A stretch of 50,058 nt of DNA from JABDBK01 sp964453575 (GCA_964453575.1 CAYVRW010000005.1:1-50058); one strand, 5' to 3'. Counted from the stretch's first letter, positions 40,185-49,100 are shown. Notes: a model not told the origin generated them from the sequence alone. Translations and numbers: made by a program.

Positions 40185-42311
40185 ATGGAGTCTAGAGTCA
40201 CTGAAGTCATTTCTCTTTTTGAGAGTTATAAAGCAAAAAATATTTTGCTGATAGGGGCAACAGGTTTTTTAGGTAAAGTTCTGTTAGCTATGACCTTAAG
40301 CCACTTGCCTATGGTAGGTTGTATTTACATTTTGATACGGCATAAAAAAAATGTCTCTGCTGAAGAACGATTTTTGCAAGAAATCCTTAACTCTCCTGCT
40401 TTTCAGCCTTTGCGTGATCAATATCGCGAGCATTTTAATGCTTATATATCAAGCCGGGTAAAAGTTGTCGAAGGGGATGTAACTCTTCCTCATTTGGGAA
40501 TAGAGCCAGATGTTTTAAAAAAGCTTTATGCAACTGTCAATTTGGTATTCAATGCGGCTGGTATGGTCGATTTTTTCCCTGACATTAGACAGGCTGTTTT
40601 GATTAATATTAATGGCACATTAAATGTCGCTGAATTTACCCAGCATTGTTGTTCGGCTTCACTCATTCATGTATCCACTTGTTATGTTGCAGGCAAGCAA
40701 AATGGCATATTTGAAGAGAAAGTGGAACTTGATAAATCACCTAATGGGTTAATGTTTGATGCAGAAAAAGAATATTCTGATTTATGTCATATAATGTCTA
40801 TAAAAAACAATCCCTCACGAAAAAAATTTATTGAATTAGGAAGAGAGAGAGCAAATCATTGGGGGTGGAATAATACTTATGTGCTCACTAAAGCATTAAC
40901 CGAAATGCTATTAGTAAAGCGTTATCCAACGTTAAATAAATCCATTATCAGGCCATCAATCATTGAGAGTTCATTACATTTTCCTTTTCCAGGTTGGAAT
41001 GAAGGACTTAATACCAGTGCTCCTATCGTTAAATCATTGAGCGGGTGGTATCCTTGTTTTGTTGGGAAAAAAAATATTACATTAGATTTAATTCCTGTAG
41101 ATGAAGTCTGTAATGCTATGTTATTAATCGCTTCAGCTTCTCTGCAAAACAAAGCTTCTTTAGTTTATCAATTAGCAACATCAAACAATAATCCATGTTC
41201 CATGGGTCTTAGCGTTAAAATGATACGTGATTGGCATAGAAAAAATTATCGCAAGTCTGATTCAAGTTTCGCTGGTAAATATATTCGCGCATTGCTTCCT
41301 ATTAAATGCATTTCAATGGATCATGTGTTATCTCCTAGAAACATAAATAACTTGATATCAAAAACTATTAATAAATTGGATCATTATAGCTATTCATGGA
41401 TTAAAAAATTAAGAAAAAAATTACATGTAATTAAACAAGAATTGTATAAGTTTGAGATATTGTATGAATCCTATCTTCCATTTTGCTACGAATATAGTTA
41501 TTCTTTTGTTTCAGATGAGATTAATAAACTGCAACCGAAAGAAAGTTTATTTCGTTATCAACCACTTGCTATTAATTGGAAAAAATATTGGAGGGACATA
41601 CATATCCCTGGCGTCACTCGATGGGTTTTTTCAGAAAAAATAAATGATAAAAAAATAGCAAATAGCAATAATAGCTTTATTAAAATTTTTTTTTACCAGT
41701 TTTGCAAAGCATTTTTTAAATGGTACTGCCCATTGAAGGTGCAAGGACGAGAAAATTTACCTTCTGCTCCTTACATTATTTTTAGTAATCATTGCAGCCA
41801 TTTAGACACGGCCGTTTTAATGTTGGCAACCGGGGACACATTTGATAATTTTTATATGATTGCGGCCAAGGATTATTTCTTTGATAACAAGACGAGAAAT
41901 GTTATTGTAAATAAACTTATGAATATCATTTCTATAGATAGGAAACCGACACAAAAGTCCCTAAAAAATACATTTGATACATGTAGAGCTGTTGCAAAAG
42001 ATAATAAAAAAAATCTTATCATTTATCCCGAAGGCACACGATCACTCACAGGAGATATGCAATCCTTTCGAAGCGGTATTGCGATGATCGCAACAGAGCT
42101 TGGGCTTCCTTTGGTTCCGGTTTATATAAATGGTACTCATAAGGCATTAAATAAGAGCAGGTATTTGCCTAAACCGCAAAAAATTAACGTGGTTATTGGG
42201 CAATGTATTATTCCAAACGTTGTGGCCAGTGATAAAAAAAGTTTATTTGATTATTATAGAATGCTTACTCAACAATTAGAAATATCAGTGCGTGATCTAA
42301 AAGGATGTTAG
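40185..42311 (+). CDS. Fatty acyl reductase-acyltransferase fusion
   Basis: A 708-residue two-domain protein. Residues about 18-400 form a fatty acyl-CoA reductase (NAD-binding_4/male-sterility type): GATGFLG at 24-30, VNLVFNAAGMVDF, LIHVSTCYVAG, and Y232/K236 in NTYVLTKALTEM. Residues about 515-690 form a PlsC-type acyltransferase with the catalytic NHCSHLD (H536, D541), and YPEGTRS at 614-620. Between them is a basic linker. The reductase half should make fatty alcohol from acyl-CoA (or acyl-ACP) and NADPH; the other half should acylate glycerol-3-phosphate, a lysolipid or DHAP. With the alkyl-DHAP synthase-like gene downstream, both halves fit ether-lipid synthesis (FAR1 plus GNPAT roles). 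GGAG lies ten bases upstream of the ATG. Confidence 0.87.
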   Translation: MESRVTEVISLFESYKAKNILLIGATGFLGKVLLAMTLSHLPMVGCIYILIRHKKNVSAEERFLQEILNSPAFQPLRDQYREHFNAYISSRVKVVEGDVTLPHLGIEPDVLKKLYATVNLVFNAAGMVDFFPDIRQAVLININGTLNVAEFTQHCCSASLIHVSTCYVAGKQNGIFEEKVELDKSPNGLMFDAEKEYSDLCHIMSIKNNPSRKKFIELGRERANHWGWNNTYVLTKALTEMLLVKRYPTLNKSIIRPSIIESSLHFPFPGWNEGLNTSAPIVKSLSGWYPCFVGKKNITLDLIPVDEVCNAMLLIASASLQNKASLVYQLATSNNNPCSMGLSVKMIRDWHRKNYRKSDSSFAGKYIRALLPIKCISMDHVLSPRNINNLISKTINKLDHYSYSWIKKLRKKLHVIKQELYKFEILYESYLPFCYEYSYSFVSDEINKLQPKESLFRYQPLAINWKKYWRDIHIPGVTRWVFSEKINDKKIANSNNSFIKIFFYQFCKAFFKWYCPLKVQGRENLPSAPYIIFSNHCSHLDTAVLMLATGDTFDNFYMIAAKDYFFDNKTRNVIVNKLMNIISIDRKPTQKSLKNTFDTCRAVAKDNKKNLIIYPEGTRSLTGDMQSFRSGIAMIATELGLPLVPVYINGTHKALNKSRYLPKPQKINVVIGQCIIPNVVASDKKSLFDYYRMLTQQLEISVRDLKGC

Positions 42312-42317
42312 TTTAGT

Positions 42318-43103
42318 ATGTTTCATAACAAAACTGTATTTATTACTGGGGCATCCATGGGGCTAGGCAGAGCATTAGCTATCAAATTAAGCGATACAGG
42401 TGCAAAGCTGGTATTAATGGCGCGTTCTTTAGACAAACTAGAGCAAACCAAGGCCTTATGTAATCCAGCTTCTGCCATTGAGATTGTCTGCGGTGACGTT
42501 GCTCATGAATATGATTGCCAATCAGCGATTCAGCATACTATAGATAGTTTCGGTAATTTAGATTATCTGATTTTAAACGCAGGTGTCAGCATGTGGTCAT
42601 CATTTGAATCACTTCACGATGTTTCTGTGATGAAAAAACTTATCGAAACCAATTATCTAGGGGCTGTCTATTGTGTGCATTATGCTTTGCCTTTTCTAAA
42701 AAAAAGTCATGGCATGATAGTGGGAATTTCTTCCATACAAGGCAAGGTGCCTATTCCGTATCATAGCGGTTATTCTGCATCTAAACATGCATTGCAAAGT
42801 TTTCTTGATATCATTCGCATGGAACTGCGCCATGAAATTAATGTGCTCACCGTTTCCCCAGGATGGATAGATGGAACTCACATTCGTGATAATTCATATG
42901 GTTCTCATCATACATTGAATGATAAAAATTTACAGCGTCGTAAAAAATCTTCAATACAACTTGATGCTTGTGTAAATCGTATCGTGAAAGCGATGCAAAA
43001 ACAAAAACATGAACTTTTATTGCCAGGTAAATATCGTATACTTTCATGGCTTCACCTTATGTCGCCAAAATTTTATAGTGCATTATTAATGAGGCTATTA
43101 TGA
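42318..43103 (+). CDS. Short-chain reductase, acyl/alkyl-DHAP reductase-like
   Basis: A 261-residue classical SDR. TGASMGLG (10-17) binds NADP, ILNAGVS follows, and the catalytic site is ISS plus Y152/K156 in GYSASKHALQSFLDIIRMEL. VLTVSPGWIDGTHI and the C-terminus (LLLPGKYRILSWLHLMSPKF, then YSALLM) resemble the eukaryotic DHRS7/DHRS7B group. DHRS7B (PexRAP) reduces acyl- and alkyl-DHAP to the glycerol-3-phosphate form in ether-lipid synthesis. Six bases after the acyl reductase gene and before the alkyl-DHAP synthase gene, that role is the best guess. Generic SDR activity cannot be ruled out from sequence. Confidence 0.8.
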   Translation: MFHNKTVFITGASMGLGRALAIKLSDTGAKLVLMARSLDKLEQTKALCNPASAIEIVCGDVAHEYDCQSAIQHTIDSFGNLDYLILNAGVSMWSSFESLHDVSVMKKLIETNYLGAVYCVHYALPFLKKSHGMIVGISSIQGKVPIPYHSGYSASKHALQSFLDIIRMELRHEINVLTVSPGWIDGTHIRDNSYGSHHTLNDKNLQRRKKSSIQLDACVNRIVKAMQKQKHELLLPGKYRILSWLHLMSPKFYSALLMRLL

Positions 43104-44320
43104 AAAAAATTTCACTGAGTGGAAAAATAGGTGCAAATAATGCCGATGATTATTTTTCTGTATTTTCTAAAAGCTCTATTTTTGAAGGCGTGGGTAAAAA
43201 TGAACTGTATGAATTATTTGAAGCATCGCATCTGTTAGAGTTATCCGAAGGAGAGTTATTATTAAAAGAAGGCGATGTTTCTGAAACATTTTTTATTGTA
43301 TATGAAGGTACATTAAACGTAGTTAAAGAAGATCAAGAATATCATCATGAACATATTTTAAAAATAATACATCCTGGAGAAACCATAGGTGAAATGGCTT
43401 TGCTTGACACCGCTCCACGTTCCGCATCTATTTCTGCGAAAACGCAAGCAAAAGTTTTTGTGATACCGTTTATTGAGTTTAATCGATTAGCTAAAAAAGA
43501 TGTAAGTTTTTCTAATATTTTTATTAAAATTGCTCGTTCTGTTACGCAACGATTGCGTCAGGGTAATGATCTTGTCACCCAAGCACTTGAAAAACAGCTT
43601 GAAGAATATAAGCTTAGAGTGGCAATGGGTTATTTCATGATGAATGTCGTCGCGGTGGTTTGTTTATTTACTTTTGCGCTGAATGGTATCGTTGCGCTCA
43701 TGGAAACAGTCCCTAGTGACACCATGATTACAGCGCCGCTTGTCGTGATTTTTTTAATTGTTTTTTTAATGATAATGAAAGCTACGGGATTACCCAATGA
43801 AACCTTTGGTATTACTACAAAAAATATTAAATCATCCACTATAGAGGGTATTTTATTTTCTTTACCTATATGTTTGTTGATTGTGCTTGTTAAATGGTAC
43901 CTCATATTGTACGTACCATCTTATGCTGGCAGGCCTATCATTGAACCGCTCGCGATCGTTTCACCGACTATCGTGAATCCTTATTATCAATGGGGCATTT
44001 GGTTATTGACTTTCATTGTCTATGGTTTATTTATTTGTCCCGCAGAAGAATTGATTGTGCGAGGCGGTTTACAAGGATGCTTGGATACCTTTTTAACTAA
44101 TAAAAATAAAGTATTTACTTCTATTTTTCTATCAAACCTTATTTTTAGTACGACCCATCTTTACATTTCATTACAACTTTCGTTACTGGCTTTTTTTAGT
44201 GGTCTATTTTTTGGTTGGTTATATTCAAGAAATAAAAATTTGATAGGTGTCACAATAAGTCATTGTATGTTAGGAATTTGGTCATTATGTATTATAGGAT
44301 TGTTTCATAGAACGGCGTAA
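43100..44320 (+). CDS. Cyclic-nucleotide-binding domain fused to CPBP membrane protease
   Basis: A 406-residue fusion. Residues about 20-150 form a cNMP-binding (CAP_ED) domain with FSKSSIFEGVGKNEL, then the phosphate-binding cassette GETIGEMALLDTAPRSASIS (about 93-112), which keeps the Glu and Arg that hold cyclic nucleotide. From about 175 there are six to eight membrane segments. These contain the CPBP (CAAX-processing/Abi) motifs EELIVRG (E316, E317, R321), FSTTHL and the late SHCMLG. A ligand-gated intramembrane protease or a lipid-related sensor is possible. It overlaps the SDR gene by four bases, so it belongs to the lipid operon; its substrate is unknown. Confidence 0.82.
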   Translation: MKKISLSGKIGANNADDYFSVFSKSSIFEGVGKNELYELFEASHLLELSEGELLLKEGDVSETFFIVYEGTLNVVKEDQEYHHEHILKIIHPGETIGEMALLDTAPRSASISAKTQAKVFVIPFIEFNRLAKKDVSFSNIFIKIARSVTQRLRQGNDLVTQALEKQLEEYKLRVAMGYFMMNVVAVVCLFTFALNGIVALMETVPSDTMITAPLVVIFLIVFLMIMKATGLPNETFGITTKNIKSSTIEGILFSLPICLLIVLVKWYLILYVPSYAGRPIIEPLAIVSPTIVNPYYQWGIWLLTFIVYGLFICPAEELIVRGGLQGCLDTFLTNKNKVFTSIFLSNLIFSTTHLYISLQLSLLAFFSGLFFGWLYSRNKNLIGVTISHCMLGIWSLCIIGLFHRTA

Positions 44321-44330
44321 GGATAATAAA

Positions 44331-46007
44331 ATGATAGTTAGCAAAAATGATGCTCACATGAAATGGCATGGTTGGGGTGATAACGAAAAAACATTTGCCA
44401 TGGATAAAAAACCAGATCTTTGGCCATATATAAAAAAAGTCACCGGACTCACGGATTATTCACCCATGATACCCCCCATTGATTTGGCAAATGTCATTGT
44501 GCCAAAACCAAACTTGAATGAGTTAGCATGCTCAGCAATCAAGGCAAGTTTAGCGCCGCATCAAATAAAATGGGATGATTATGAGCGTTTAATACATAGT
44601 TATGGCAAGAGTTTCAGAGATCTTTTACGTATTAGAAAGGGAACAATTGATAGTTCACCGGATTGCGTATGTTATCCTGAATCCGAAGATGATGTTATTA
44701 AAATTATCGACTTAGCAAAGCAACACAATTTTATCGTTATACCTTTTGGGGGCGGTTCTAATATTGTGGGCTGTGTTGAATCAATAGTGACACAACAGCG
44801 CATGGTCGTTAGCTTAGATATGAGAAAAATGTGTCGCGTATTAGAAGTCGATAAACAATCACTCACAGCAAGAATTCAAGCGGGAGCGCTAGGACCTGTT
44901 CTTGAAGAACAATTAAATCAATTGGGTGTTACGCTGGGACATTTTCCAGATTCGTTTGAATATTCTACTTTAGGCGGCTGGATTGCAACTCGTTCTGCAG
45001 GTATGCAAAGCGATAGATATGGAAAGATTGAGGATATGGTTTTGTCATTACGTATGGTGACACCCGAAGGTGTAATGACGACAAAATCGGTACCTAAGGC
45101 CTCAAATGGAATTGATATAAACCAATTATGCATGGGAAGTGAAGGTATATTTGGCGTTATCATTGAAGCGACTGTACGTGTGCGCCCCGTGCCTGCTTGC
45201 AAAGGATTTTATGGGTACTTGTTTCCTACTTTTGACGCAGGTGTTGCTGCGATTTACGAATGTGAACGCAGCGGTTGCATGCCCATTATTACCCGTTTAA
45301 ATGATGCAGATAAAACAGCATTATCTTTTGCTTATAAAGATCAAGATTCTCATTTGAATCATCTCATATCTAAAGCCGTGAAATGGTATTTAAAACATGT
45401 AAAACATTTTGATTTTAATCATGCATGTTTAATGATAGTTGCATTTGAAGGCGACAAAAACTCGTTAAAACGTCATCGTAACAAAGTGCATGCTATTTAT
45501 AAACAACATGGAGCATTTCATTTGGGGTCCAAGCCTGGAATGGCGTTTGAAAGAGGAAAATACGATTTTCCTTATTTGCGTGACTATGTGATGGATTATG
45601 GTCTTATTGCTGATGTCAGCGAAACAGCCACATCATGGAGTAATTTAATGCATCTTTATCACCAAACACGCGAATCTATTATAGAAGCCATTAAAAAAAC
45701 CGGAGTTTCAGCCTGGTGTGGGTGTCATGTGAGTCATAATTATCATACAGGTGCAAGTTTATATTTTACTTTTGCATGTCAGCAAACTCCGTCTGATCCT
45801 TTGGCACAATATCTATTTATTAAAAAAGCAGCCGAAGATTCGTTTATTAATCATGGGGGTTGTTTGTCTCATCATCATGCAGTTGGCTATGAACATTTGC
45901 CATGGCTTGAGCATGATGTATCAACAGCAGGTCTTAAAGCCATATTAGCATTAAAAAATGGCCTGGATTCACAAAATATTATGAACCCAGGGAAGTTGGT
46001 TATTTAA
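44331..46007 (+). CDS. Alkyl-dihydroxyacetonephosphate synthase-like FAD enzyme
   Basis: A 558-residue FAD enzyme that matches eukaryotic AGPS from end to end. MKWHGWG at 10-16 mirrors MKWNGWG of human AGPS; the PCMH FAD domain has PFGGGSNIVG (about 138-147), LGHFPDSFEYSTLGGWIATR and MGSEGIFGVIIEATVRVRPV. The C-terminal cap keeps Y478 (ASLYFTF) and the family's His triad H514-H516 (CLSHHHAVG). AGPS swaps the acyl chain of acyl-DHAP for a fatty alcohol, making the ether bond. Fatty alcohol and acyl-DHAP could come from the first gene of the operon. A general FAD-linked oxidase is the alternative, but the His triad argues for AGPS. It converges on pssA with an eight-base overlap. Confidence 0.87.
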   Translation: MIVSKNDAHMKWHGWGDNEKTFAMDKKPDLWPYIKKVTGLTDYSPMIPPIDLANVIVPKPNLNELACSAIKASLAPHQIKWDDYERLIHSYGKSFRDLLRIRKGTIDSSPDCVCYPESEDDVIKIIDLAKQHNFIVIPFGGGSNIVGCVESIVTQQRMVVSLDMRKMCRVLEVDKQSLTARIQAGALGPVLEEQLNQLGVTLGHFPDSFEYSTLGGWIATRSAGMQSDRYGKIEDMVLSLRMVTPEGVMTTKSVPKASNGIDINQLCMGSEGIFGVIIEATVRVRPVPACKGFYGYLFPTFDAGVAAIYECERSGCMPIITRLNDADKTALSFAYKDQDSHLNHLISKAVKWYLKHVKHFDFNHACLMIVAFEGDKNSLKRHRNKVHAIYKQHGAFHLGSKPGMAFERGKYDFPYLRDYVMDYGLIADVSETATSWSNLMHLYHQTRESIIEAIKKTGVSAWCGCHVSHNYHTGASLYFTFACQQTPSDPLAQYLFIKKAAEDSFINHGGCLSHHHAVGYEHLPWLEHDVSTAGLKAILALKNGLDSQNIMNPGKLVI

Positions 46008-46719
46008 AATAAACTTTATAACCCGCATACAAAGGGCCCGACAATACATACATTAAAGTGATCATAAACAACACTTGCGGTAGTCCAATGTAACAGGCTG
46101 CCGCTATGGTCATGCCTATTAATAGGATAAAACTCACCACATGTTTTCTGATAGGGATGGCTTTTAAACTGTTGTATTGAAAATGACTTATCATGAAAAC
46201 GCTAAGTAAGAGCATCATGCAAGCCATGCTCATGGATAACAATAAAGGATGAAGTTGATGTGATGCGCCCAGCCATACAAAAGCAGCTAACATGCAGGAT
46301 GTAGGCGGGCAAGGCAATCCTAAGAAATTATCATGATTTGATTGTAAACCAAATCTTGCTAAACGTAATGCAACGGACAGTACATAACTGGCCGCAACCA
46401 TGGTCCCAAACCAATCCAATGTGGATAAAGACCATTGATAGATGAGAAGAGGCGGAGCCATACCGAATGCTACCATATCGGCAATACTATCGAATTTTTT
46501 ACCAAATTCACTTTGTGTGTTTGTGAATCTTGCAATGCGTCCATCAAGTATATCCGCAATACCAGCCAAAATAATGCATATGGCTGCGGCCTTATATCGA
46601 TGATCCATGGCGAAAATAATCGCGTAAAACCCCAATATCAAACAGGTAGCAGTGATCAAATTAGGTAAAATATATAATGTTTTATGGGGAGTGTTTGAGT
46701 AATAATTCATTCTATTCAT
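46000..46719 (-). CDS. pssA: CDP-diacylglycerol-serine O-phosphatidyltransferase
   Basis: A 239-residue membrane enzyme that joins CDP-diacylglycerol and serine to phosphatidylserine, the precursor of phosphatidylethanolamine. The CDP-alcohol phosphotransferase motif is intact: DGRIAR, then G, D and D in EFGKKFDSIADMVAFG (DGx2ARx8Gx3Dx3D). YILPNLITATCLILGFYAII is the usual opening, and six to eight membrane segments follow. It is of the short, Bacillus/Helicobacter-like type, not the large E. coli PssA. ATG at 46719 has AAGGA upstream; the longer in-frame start at 46773 lacks support. It overlaps the AGPS-like gene tail to tail by eight bases. Confidence 0.93.
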   Translation of the reverse strand: MNRMNYYSNTPHKTLYILPNLITATCLILGFYAIIFAMDHRYKAAAICIILAGIADILDGRIARFTNTQSEFGKKFDSIADMVAFGMAPPLLIYQWSLSTLDWFGTMVAASYVLSVALRLARFGLQSNHDNFLGLPCPPTSCMLAAFVWLGASHQLHPLLLSMSMACMMLLLSVFMISHFQYNSLKAIPIRKHVVSFILLIGMTIAAACYIGLPQVLFMITLMYVLSGPLYAGYKVYFK

Positions 46720-46797
46720 CAGGCATTTCCTTATAAAAAAACCATCATACAAAAATTTTCCTTTTGTGACCATGCTTTTTGAGATTGGTAGATGGTA

Positions 46798-48948
46798 TCA
46801 AGATTGTCGAAGAGACTTTGAAGCTGGTACAACAGCTTCTGCACTTGCGCTTTTTTCATTATTAGCAGCCCGTTCAAGTTTATCTTCAAGAACTTTTTCT
46901 AACGTTTCTAATCGAGTCTCTAGATCAGGCCCCCACTTTTTTTCCAGCTCACTTTCATGAGCCGTTGTGCTCAAGTCATGTATTAGAGAGATTGATTCAT
47001 TAACGGCATCAATTTTTTCTTCCGAAGATAAGTTTTTATCATTTACCAGTTTCATTTGTTCATCAAGTTCTATCATAATAGCAGCATCTTTTTCATTTGA
47101 GTCCAGTATTTCTTCAACTTTTTTCGGGGTTGAACCCATAGTTTGCTCTTGCTTTTCAGCAATGACATTTTCAGTTGTGACAGGTGCATTCGTTTTTTGC
47201 GTGTCTGCTTCTAATCCCATGGTAATATCATTCCTCAAAGTTGAAATATCTTTAACGGCAGCAGATGTTCCTTGTTTAATGTAAGGAGTTGCTGAATTTT
47301 GAAAACGTACATTCAAATTGGATAAATCTGTTTCCAGCTTGCCCAGTATAATCTCTGGATTTCCTGTTTTCTTTTTCAAATTATCAATTGCCGCATTTAC
47401 TAGATTGAATCTCATTTGAGAGTAGTTTGCGTTAGATTCAGGATTTTTTAATTCTTGTGACATCCATTCAATTTGAATACTTCGCAAATAATAAGAGGCG
47501 GGAACAGTAATGGATTTCATATTAGAAGGGTTTTTTTCTAATTTTTTAGTTATTTCTTTTTTTAATAATATTTTCTGCATTTTTGTATCATGGACAGATT
47601 CGAGTTTTGATAGCAATCTTTTTTCTTCTTTTGTATTATTAAATAAAGGTTTTTGAGTATCTTGCATAAATGCATTAATGGGATTAACAGAATCTAACGT
47701 GTTGCTTAACAATTGATTGTTATCAGGCTGATTTTTCTTTTTCGCTTCAGGGGTCAATGCAGATACGACATGTTGTGATATTTTTGCTCCAGCATTATCG
47801 ACCTCTGGCATATTTTTTAATACCAGGGTTGCATTTTTTGTGACTCTTGCTCTTGTTTTCAGGTAATTTATATCAGAGGTTTTATATGATTTTGAGGGTA
47901 GTGCGGTTTGTTCAGCCTGCCATTGTAATTGGGTATTTTCAAAATATTTTAATGCTGTAACATTTTCATGCTGAGTTTTATTTTCCTTTTGTGATTGAAG
48001 TAATTGTTGATTATGTTGTTTTGTGTATTCTGCTGCTGCATTTTGTAGGACTGTCTGTCCTGAAGCTGTTTTGGATTTATTGATAAACTCCATAATATCT
48101 TTGGGTGGTACAGGTTCTTTTTCTGACATTAATTTATTGGCAAAGTTCTTAAATTCTTCCTGATTCTTCGAGCTTTCTAAACCAGGTATGGCTTGTTGTA
48201 ATGCTATAGCAAGATCTATGCGTGATACAGCAAATGTATCCAGTGTGTTTTTACCATCTTCTTTAGCTTGTTGTAAACGAATCACCTGAGATTGTGCAAG
48301 ATATGGAGAAGCATTTTTTATAAAAGGACTTCCTTCAGGACCTGAGAGGAATTTATCAATGTCTTCTAGTGTCGGTGAAGAAATATCATGGAGTGCCTGT
48401 GCATTGGTAACAGCTTTAATGTTTTCAGCACCTTGTTTGTTTGCATAGCGGCTTTCAATATCATTGACAATGGCATTTCTAAGTTTTTCAATCGAAGTGT
48501 GCATTTCATCAGAAAGTGATTGGGTTCGAGCAATAGTGGGTGCTCTTGTCAGCCGAGGTTCTCTCTCAAGAGTTGCCTTGGTTGACATTCTATTAAGTGT
48601 TGGAGCTCTATTAAGTGTGGGGGCTCTATCAAGAGTTGGCGCTCCAGTTCTTGTTGTCATCCTGGCCATACTCGGTGCTCTATTGAGCGTTGGGCCTCTT
48701 TGCAAAGAGGGCGGTTGATCTTGAAGCTTCTGTTGTGCTTGCTCATATGCTTGGGCTACAACCGGCTCTCGCATTAATTCCTGCGATATAATCCGCTTGC
48801 TTTTTAGCAACTTTTCCACTTCAATTCTGATCAGGGAGGTATTATCATTAAGATCTTTTTCTAACGCAGAAACTTCGTGAGCATCCATTCCTTTTTTTGC
48901 CTCGAGTTGACGCCGCTGCTGTACTAAATTTTCTAAAGGAATACCCAT
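46798..48948 (-). CDS. Large coiled-coil protein with hexapeptide repeats, unknown function
   Basis: A 716-residue hydrophilic protein not assigned to a family. After a helical, charged N-terminus, residues about 80-142 hold degenerate hexapeptide repeats of the form [A/G]PTLxR (GPTLNR, APSMAR, APTLDR, APTLNR, APTLNR, APTIAR). The rest is rich in Lys, Glu, Asn and Gln with long predicted helices and coiled coil, and no signal peptide or membrane span. The tail (SASAEAVVPASKSLRQS) is small-residue-rich. Such layout is seen in secreted effectors and scaffold proteins of Legionellales, but nothing here proves secretion. It is single, divergent from hemC, with GGAG about ten bases from the ATG. 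Confidence 0.75.
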   Translation of the reverse strand: MGIPLENLVQQRRQLEAKKGMDAHEVSALEKDLNDNTSLIRIEVEKLLKSKRIISQELMREPVVAQAYEQAQQKLQDQPPSLQRGPTLNRAPSMARMTTRTGAPTLDRAPTLNRAPTLNRMSTKATLEREPRLTRAPTIARTQSLSDEMHTSIEKLRNAIVNDIESRYANKQGAENIKAVTNAQALHDISSPTLEDIDKFLSGPEGSPFIKNASPYLAQSQVIRLQQAKEDGKNTLDTFAVSRIDLAIALQQAIPGLESSKNQEEFKNFANKLMSEKEPVPPKDIMEFINKSKTASGQTVLQNAAAEYTKQHNQQLLQSQKENKTQHENVTALKYFENTQLQWQAEQTALPSKSYKTSDINYLKTRARVTKNATLVLKNMPEVDNAGAKISQHVVSALTPEAKKKNQPDNNQLLSNTLDSVNPINAFMQDTQKPLFNNTKEEKRLLSKLESVHDTKMQKILLKKEITKKLEKNPSNMKSITVPASYYLRSIQIEWMSQELKNPESNANYSQMRFNLVNAAIDNLKKKTGNPEIILGKLETDLSNLNVRFQNSATPYIKQGTSAAVKDISTLRNDITMGLEADTQKTNAPVTTENVIAEKQEQTMGSTPKKVEEILDSNEKDAAIMIELDEQMKLVNDKNLSSEEKIDAVNESISLIHDLSTTAHESELEKKWGPDLETRLETLEKVLEDKLERAANNEKSASAEAVVPASKSLRQS

Positions 48949-48978
48949 ATTATATTAAGCTCCACGCCTCATATAATC

Positions 48979-48987
48979 AGTATAGCA
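48979..48987 (-). promoter_or_regulatory. Extended -10 promoter of the hexapeptide-repeat gene
   Basis: On the minus strand the sequence TGC-TATACT fits an extended -10 element (TGnTATAAT). No good -35 box is seen 17 bases upstream, as is usual for this promoter class. The start would be near 48972, about 24 bases before the ATG at 48948. Confidence 0.45.
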
Positions 48988-49034
48988 CTTTAGTCTTGTT
49001 GCTTTTTTCTTATAAATCAACAAGTTATATTTTT

Positions 49035-49074
49035 ATAGCGGAAACCTATGGCTCAATCGTAACGTTACCGCTAT
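49035..49074. promoter_or_regulatory. Inverted repeat upstream of hemC
   Basis: ATAGCGGaAAC (49035-49045) pairs with GTTaCCGCTAT (49064-49074), ten pairs with one A-A mismatch and an 18-base loop. It lies 26 bases before the hemC start and could be an operator or a leader hairpin. There is no T-run, so it is not a terminator. A smaller repeat, CTTGTTG/CAACAAG, lies at 48995-49024. Confidence 0.35.
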
Positions 49075-49100
49075 GATAGCTAATTTTCAGACATATCATT

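Noticed and set aside
44331..46007. Plain glycolate or D-lactate oxidase
   Set aside because: MKWHGWG at the N-terminus, HFPDSFEYST and the SHHH motif near the C-terminus follow AGPS, not these oxidases.
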